A stretch of DNA of 64,000 bases from Meandrina meandrites. Lineage: Eukaryota; Cnidaria; Anthozoa; Scleractinia; Meandrinidae. The notes under the pieces are model-generated. The model did no database searches and was not told the DNA's origin. It saw only the letters and a list, made by a program, of their open reading frames with translations. Of this stretch, positions 62,101-64,000 are shown piece by piece. Location: positions 3,896,501 to 3,960,500 of the forward strand of contig OY855908.1 of NCBI GenBank assembly GCA_963693305.1, written 5' to 3'. The translations under genes were made by a program, and so were the position numbers. Each line of letters opens with the position of its first letter. Positions within the stretch are counted from its first letter, which is position 1.

Positions 62101-63427
62101 TGATTGGCCAAAACTATGACAAATTGTGCACGTGCTGAACAGTTTCTGCTCAACAGATTGGCTAAAAACATCAGACATTGTGTCGTCACGATCTACCTTA
62201 CATTACATTACTTACATTTCTACATTTTGGAGCGTTTGTGAGATTTTTTCCGCACATACAAATCTTCTCACGGCTCTATAATCTGCCGCCTCGTCAGGCC
62301 TTCTGGTCTTCCAGAAGGCCTGACTCGTTGGCAATAACGCAATAACTTGAGAAAATTGACTTAAACAATATCTGACAAAAATCATAAGGATACTCTACCT
62401 TTTCTGAAAAAAAAACCAAACCTGACACTTATTTCAGGGTTTTATAAACACGAGTGAATTCGAAAAAAAGATATCGTATTTTTCGTTCTGTGTGTAAATC
62501 ACAAATCAAGAAGGTGACTTTTACGGAGTTTTTCAGTTTCTAGATGCAGGTGTTATTGAAAAGTATAATTGCCGGAAGCTATCGCTGATTGGTTTTCCCG
62601 GGGGGTTTCCGATTGTCTCTCAAAATGCTTGCGTCATTCAACAGCGGTGATTTTTCACTTCTTAAGGTATATTTTACGAAGAAATTTTGCCTTCTGTTTT
62701 TCCGTTTTAAGAGCACACGATCGCACGAGTGCTTTTTGCTTTCTTGGTTAGCTTACTATTATCAAATTTTACACAACTTAGCTTACCGTTGATTAACATT
62801 TTCACTCTTTTCCTTCGTTTCATTCTGTGTTGCTTCCAAGGGACCTCTTCCCTTTTTCGTTGGCATGTTCTCATCATCAGTGACATCGAGGCTTTCGTTT
62901 GAGACAGGAAACGGCTGTGGCTTTATGTGGTGGTCGGTACCAGTAGTGGACCCGGTTTTATTGGTGGTAGGTGTAGACGGCTCGGTGTTCGTACTTGGAT
63001 TTGTCTCCAGGCCACCCGGCACTGGCTGCATACTGTTGGACGCTGCATAGTCCTGTATTTACAATTCAAATATAAAAAAAATTGAACTCTCTTTAACAAT
63101 TTTATTTATTTCGTTAATTTGCTAAGTAAGGGGCTTATTATCTTGCAGTTTTTATTTTAGCCAACTCTTACTACGGCATCGTCGACTAAGTATCAGGCGA
63201 TTTCGCAGGATAATTGTTACATTGCATTAACTGATCTGTTATTTTTTTGAGCCCTCCTTCCACTCTCTCTCTCTTTTTGTGCGCGCACATTTCTTTTTCG
63301 GCATATATTCCCCACATGGTCTCTCGTTTTTACGTTTAGGAAATATGGATACGGAAATCTAATGCGATATGAATGACTTACCTCTTTATAATTTTGATCG
63401 TCATAATGATCTTCCAATTCAACTTCA
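45401..63427 (-). CDS. unrecognised gene built from a tandem two-exon (A+B) repeat; 5' end outside window
   Basis: I do not recognise the protein. In transcript order the window shows B8 63427-63382, A8 63052-62787, B7 60324-60279, A7 58126-57648, B6 56641-56596, dead A6b 56256-about 56020, A6 55861-55596, B5 54741-54699, A5 54282-54017, B4 53097-53052, A4 52710-52445, B3 51572-51527, A3 51185-50920, B2 50041-49999, A2 49594-49329, B1 48476-48431, last exon 47164-45401. Each A exon (TTACAG/GACTAT acceptor, donor CG or AG/GTAAGC) encodes about 88 residues rich in Thr, Ser, Pro and Asn, with sequons NKT, NES and NET. Each B exon encodes an acidic EVELDDHYDDQNYKE-like peptide. A ends after two bases of a codon and B supplies the third, so pairs are frame-neutral. 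Splicing all but A6b would give about 1,400 residues from this window. Low complexity, sequons and lack of any fold suggest a disordered, possibly secreted repeat protein; no signal peptide is in view. Confidence 0.72.
48431..48476 (-). CDS. array exon B1
   Basis: 46 nt, acceptor TTCCACAG, donor GAG/GTAAGT, peptide EVELDDHYDDQNYKE after one base completing the previous codon. Precedes the large last exon. Confidence 0.7.
48771..48802 (-). promoter_or_regulatory. CRE plus E-box module, repeated once per array unit
   Basis: TGACGTCA at 48771-48778 and CACGTG at 48797-48802 followed by ACCAAT. The CACGTG recurs in all eight units (48797, 50363, 51893, 53461, 55062, 56962, 60648, 63748). The CRE is intact in three (48771, 53435, 55036) and mutated by one or two bases in the others. 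Each lies about 300-370 bp upstream of a B exon in the transcript direction. Confidence 0.4.
49329..49594 (-). CDS. array exon A2 (with B2 at 49999-50041)
   Basis: 266 nt, DYAPSNSMQTVPGGLETN to ENVNQ plus two bases; donor CG/GTAAGC. Carries FRVSNES and MPRKKG variants. Its partner B2 is 43 nt and reads DDDDDENYKE instead of DDHYDDQNYKE. Confidence 0.7.
50920..51185 (-). CDS. array exon A3 (with B3 at 51527-51572)
   Basis: 266 nt, MQPVPGGLETNPSMNTELS variant, donor AG/GTAAGC. B3 is 46 nt. Confidence 0.7.
52445..52710 (-). CDS. array exon A4 (with B4 at 53052-53097)
   Basis: 266 nt, almost identical to A3 but with FPVSNES and TGTNHH. Donor AG/GTAAGC. B4 is 46 nt. Confidence 0.7.
54017..54282 (-). 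CDS. array exon A5 (with B5 at 54699-54741)
   Basis: 266 nt, MQPVLGGLETN variant with NTDPSTPTT. Donor AG/GTAAGC. B5 is the short 43-nt form. Confidence 0.7.
55596..55861 (-). CDS. array exon A6
   Basis: 266 nt, with the GRGPLEATQNET variant shared with A8 and A6b. Donor CG/GTAAGC. It has no B exon immediately upstream; in the transcript B6 (56596-56641) would join it if A6b is skipped, and the phase fits. Confidence 0.7.
55990..56063. repeat. palindrome that destroys the end of exon copy A6b
   Basis: GAAAAAGGGAAGCAGGCGCT... and ...AGGGACCTCTTCCCTTTTTC form an inverted pair with an inner perfect core GGAAGCAACTCAG/CTGAGTTGCTTCC around AATTG. It looks like a foldback duplication of the A-exon segment. 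Confidence 0.8.
56020..56256 (-). pseudogene. truncated array exon A6b
   Basis: Has the normal acceptor and first about 77 codons of an A exon, but the remaining sequence and the splice donor are replaced by the palindrome at 55990-56063. The 5' part of the unit, including a B exon, between it and A6 is missing (A6 to A6b spacing is only about 395 bp). It can be skipped without changing phase. Confidence 0.75.
57385..57530. repeat. inverted copy of part of the array spacer
   Basis: GTTTGTTGCCCCTGTTTGTA followed by TTTATTTCTTGTCAAA is the complement of the spacer segment TTTGACAAGAAATAAAATAC...AACAAAC found in every unit. It sits within the unit between A7 and B6 in place of about 30 bp of normal sequence. 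Confidence 0.65.
57648..58126 (-). CDS. array exon A7, enlarged by a 42-bp minisatellite
   Basis: 479 nt instead of 266. The extra 213 nt are five additional in-frame copies of a 14-residue unit of the type RMNTKPSTPTPNKT (minisatellite at about 57815-58066) plus one codon. Each unit adds a possible NKT sequon. Ends and phases are the same as other A exons. Confidence 0.75.
58251..58918. mobile_element. ~665-bp inverted-repeat element inserted in the array
   Basis: Ends CTGAATTAAGGCATGG and complement CCATTCCTTAATTCA. It interrupts a long spacer whose uninterrupted twin is at 47270-47300, so the insertion site is visible by comparison. Non-coding. Confidence 0.65.
58919..59760. repeat. long-spacer duplicate of 47290-48125
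   Basis: About 840 bp nearly identical to 47290-48125, beginning TTTTGCGGTAAAATACAGAAG in both and continuing past TTGAAACCGTTTTGACGG. Only these two units of the array carry this long spacer, so one long-form unit has been duplicated across the array. Confidence 0.8.
60742..62330. mobile_element. ~1.6-kb insertion in the array spacer
   Basis: Sequence is normal array spacer up to TTGACTTTTTCATGTTAA and again from GCAATAACGCAATAACTTGA; between them are about 1.59 kb found nowhere else in the window. Around 61250 there is TTCTGGCGCCGAAG, which resembles an LTR-retrotransposon primer-binding site, after an AT-rich stretch with ATAAAG. There is no convincing LTR pair or coding frame. The right end carries the hairpin GTCAGGCCTTCTGG/CCAGAAGGCCTGAC. 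Confidence 0.5.
62787..63052 (-). CDS. array exon A8 (with B8 at 63382-63427)
   Basis: 266 nt, GRGPLEATQNET variant with a threonine in LETNPSTNTEPS. Donor CG/GTAAGC. B8 is 46 nt. The 5'-most A exon visible; the gene continues beyond 64000. Confidence 0.7.
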
Positions 63428-64000
63428 CTGTGGAAATGAATAAACGATAGTTAAGCTTTTGTTATCCTCTGTTCGCTTAGTCGTGTTGGATTTCTTGGAA
63501 AGTAAAGCGCGCGAGTATTTTGTAATGTTTGACAAGAAATAAAATACAAACACCGGCAACAAACAATGAACTACGCATGGTTTGAAAAAAGGATTCAAAA
63601 TTAAGGGCCCACCGACGCATATTTATGGATCCATTGCTAGGGACATTCATGATTACGTAATTTTAACAAGTTTTCTCGTTCAGGGGTTGTTGAATTCTTT
63701 ACTCAGTCCGTAACGCAAATATGACATCATTGAGCTACGCCCATGATCACGTGACCAATAAAGAAAGAAATTTTCCTATTTTGAAGAAGACGGCGAAAAG
63801 CTGAGAAAACTCGAGAAATTTCCCGTATTGAATTTTTCGTGTTAAGTGAAATAACGCAATAACTTGAGAAAATTGACTTAAACAATATCTGAGAAAAATC
63901 CTAAGGATACTATACCTTATCTGAAAAAAAAATAAATCTGACACTTATTTCAGGGTTTTATTAACACGAATGAATTCGAAAAAAAAATATATCGTATTTT

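Noticed and set aside
49172..63050. Recurring plus-strand frames in the array (MVFPGFSDCLSKCL..., MFSSSVTSRLSFET...)
   Set aside because: They are antisense shadows of the A exons or of the repeated spacer; minus-strand splice sites and phases explain the array better.

Overview
This is a window of an animal nuclear genome. It has AT-rich, intron-bearing genes on both strands, many miniature inverted-repeat transposons (MITEs), two tRNA-derived SINEs with target-site duplications and many long poly(C)/poly(G) runs. Gene structure, repeat style and the CREB, BBS12, COQ10 and ENPP homologues point to an anthozoan cnidarian, most likely a stony coral. That assignment rests on general resemblance, not on a database search.

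Layout. 0-0.8 kb: last coding exon of a two-pore potassium channel (+), with one frameshift. 0.8-7 kb: transposon-rich DNA with an hAT-like element, a 2-kb element with long GATATC-rich terminal inverted repeats, and MITEs. 7.6-15.6 kb: a tandem cluster of single-exon ectonucleotide pyrophosphatase/phosphodiesterase (ENPP) genes, two intact and one broken copy inside a local duplication. 18.1-20.8 kb (-): a five-exon gene of the UPF0538/C2orf76 family. 21-23 kb: nested MITEs, one carrying a first-exon-like fragment. 23.6-27.8 kb (-): a complete five-exon CREB/ATF1-type gene with kinase-inducible and bZIP regions, whose upstream DNA holds a cluster of CRE-like sites. 30.4-36.2 kb (-): a complete seven-exon BBS12 homologue with a very long insertion. 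36.4-40.8 kb (+): a complete six-exon COQ10 homologue, head-to-head with BBS12 and only 125 bp from it.

44.6-64 kb (-): a large unrecognised gene, incomplete at its 5' end. It is built from a roughly 1.55-kb tandem unit carrying two exons: A (266 nt, Thr/Ser/Pro-rich with three N-glycosylation sequons) and B (43-46 nt, acidic). A starts in phase 0 and ends after two bases of a codon; B fills that codon and returns to phase 0, so whole A+B pairs can be added or lost without a frameshift. One A copy is enlarged by a 42-bp minisatellite, one is broken by a palindrome, and two stretches of the array carry insertions. The final exon starts as an A exon and runs on into a 588-codon disordered tail. 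This array is the best candidate here for something undescribed.

The named genes have unrelated jobs (membrane potential, extracellular nucleotide hydrolysis, cAMP-responsive transcription, ciliary chaperonin assembly, coenzyme Q handling). Beyond the shared BBS12/COQ10 promoter I see no functional clustering. CREB, BBS12, COQ10 and C2orf76 exon boundaries were worked out by hand from GT/AG signals, reading phase and resemblance to the families as I know them.
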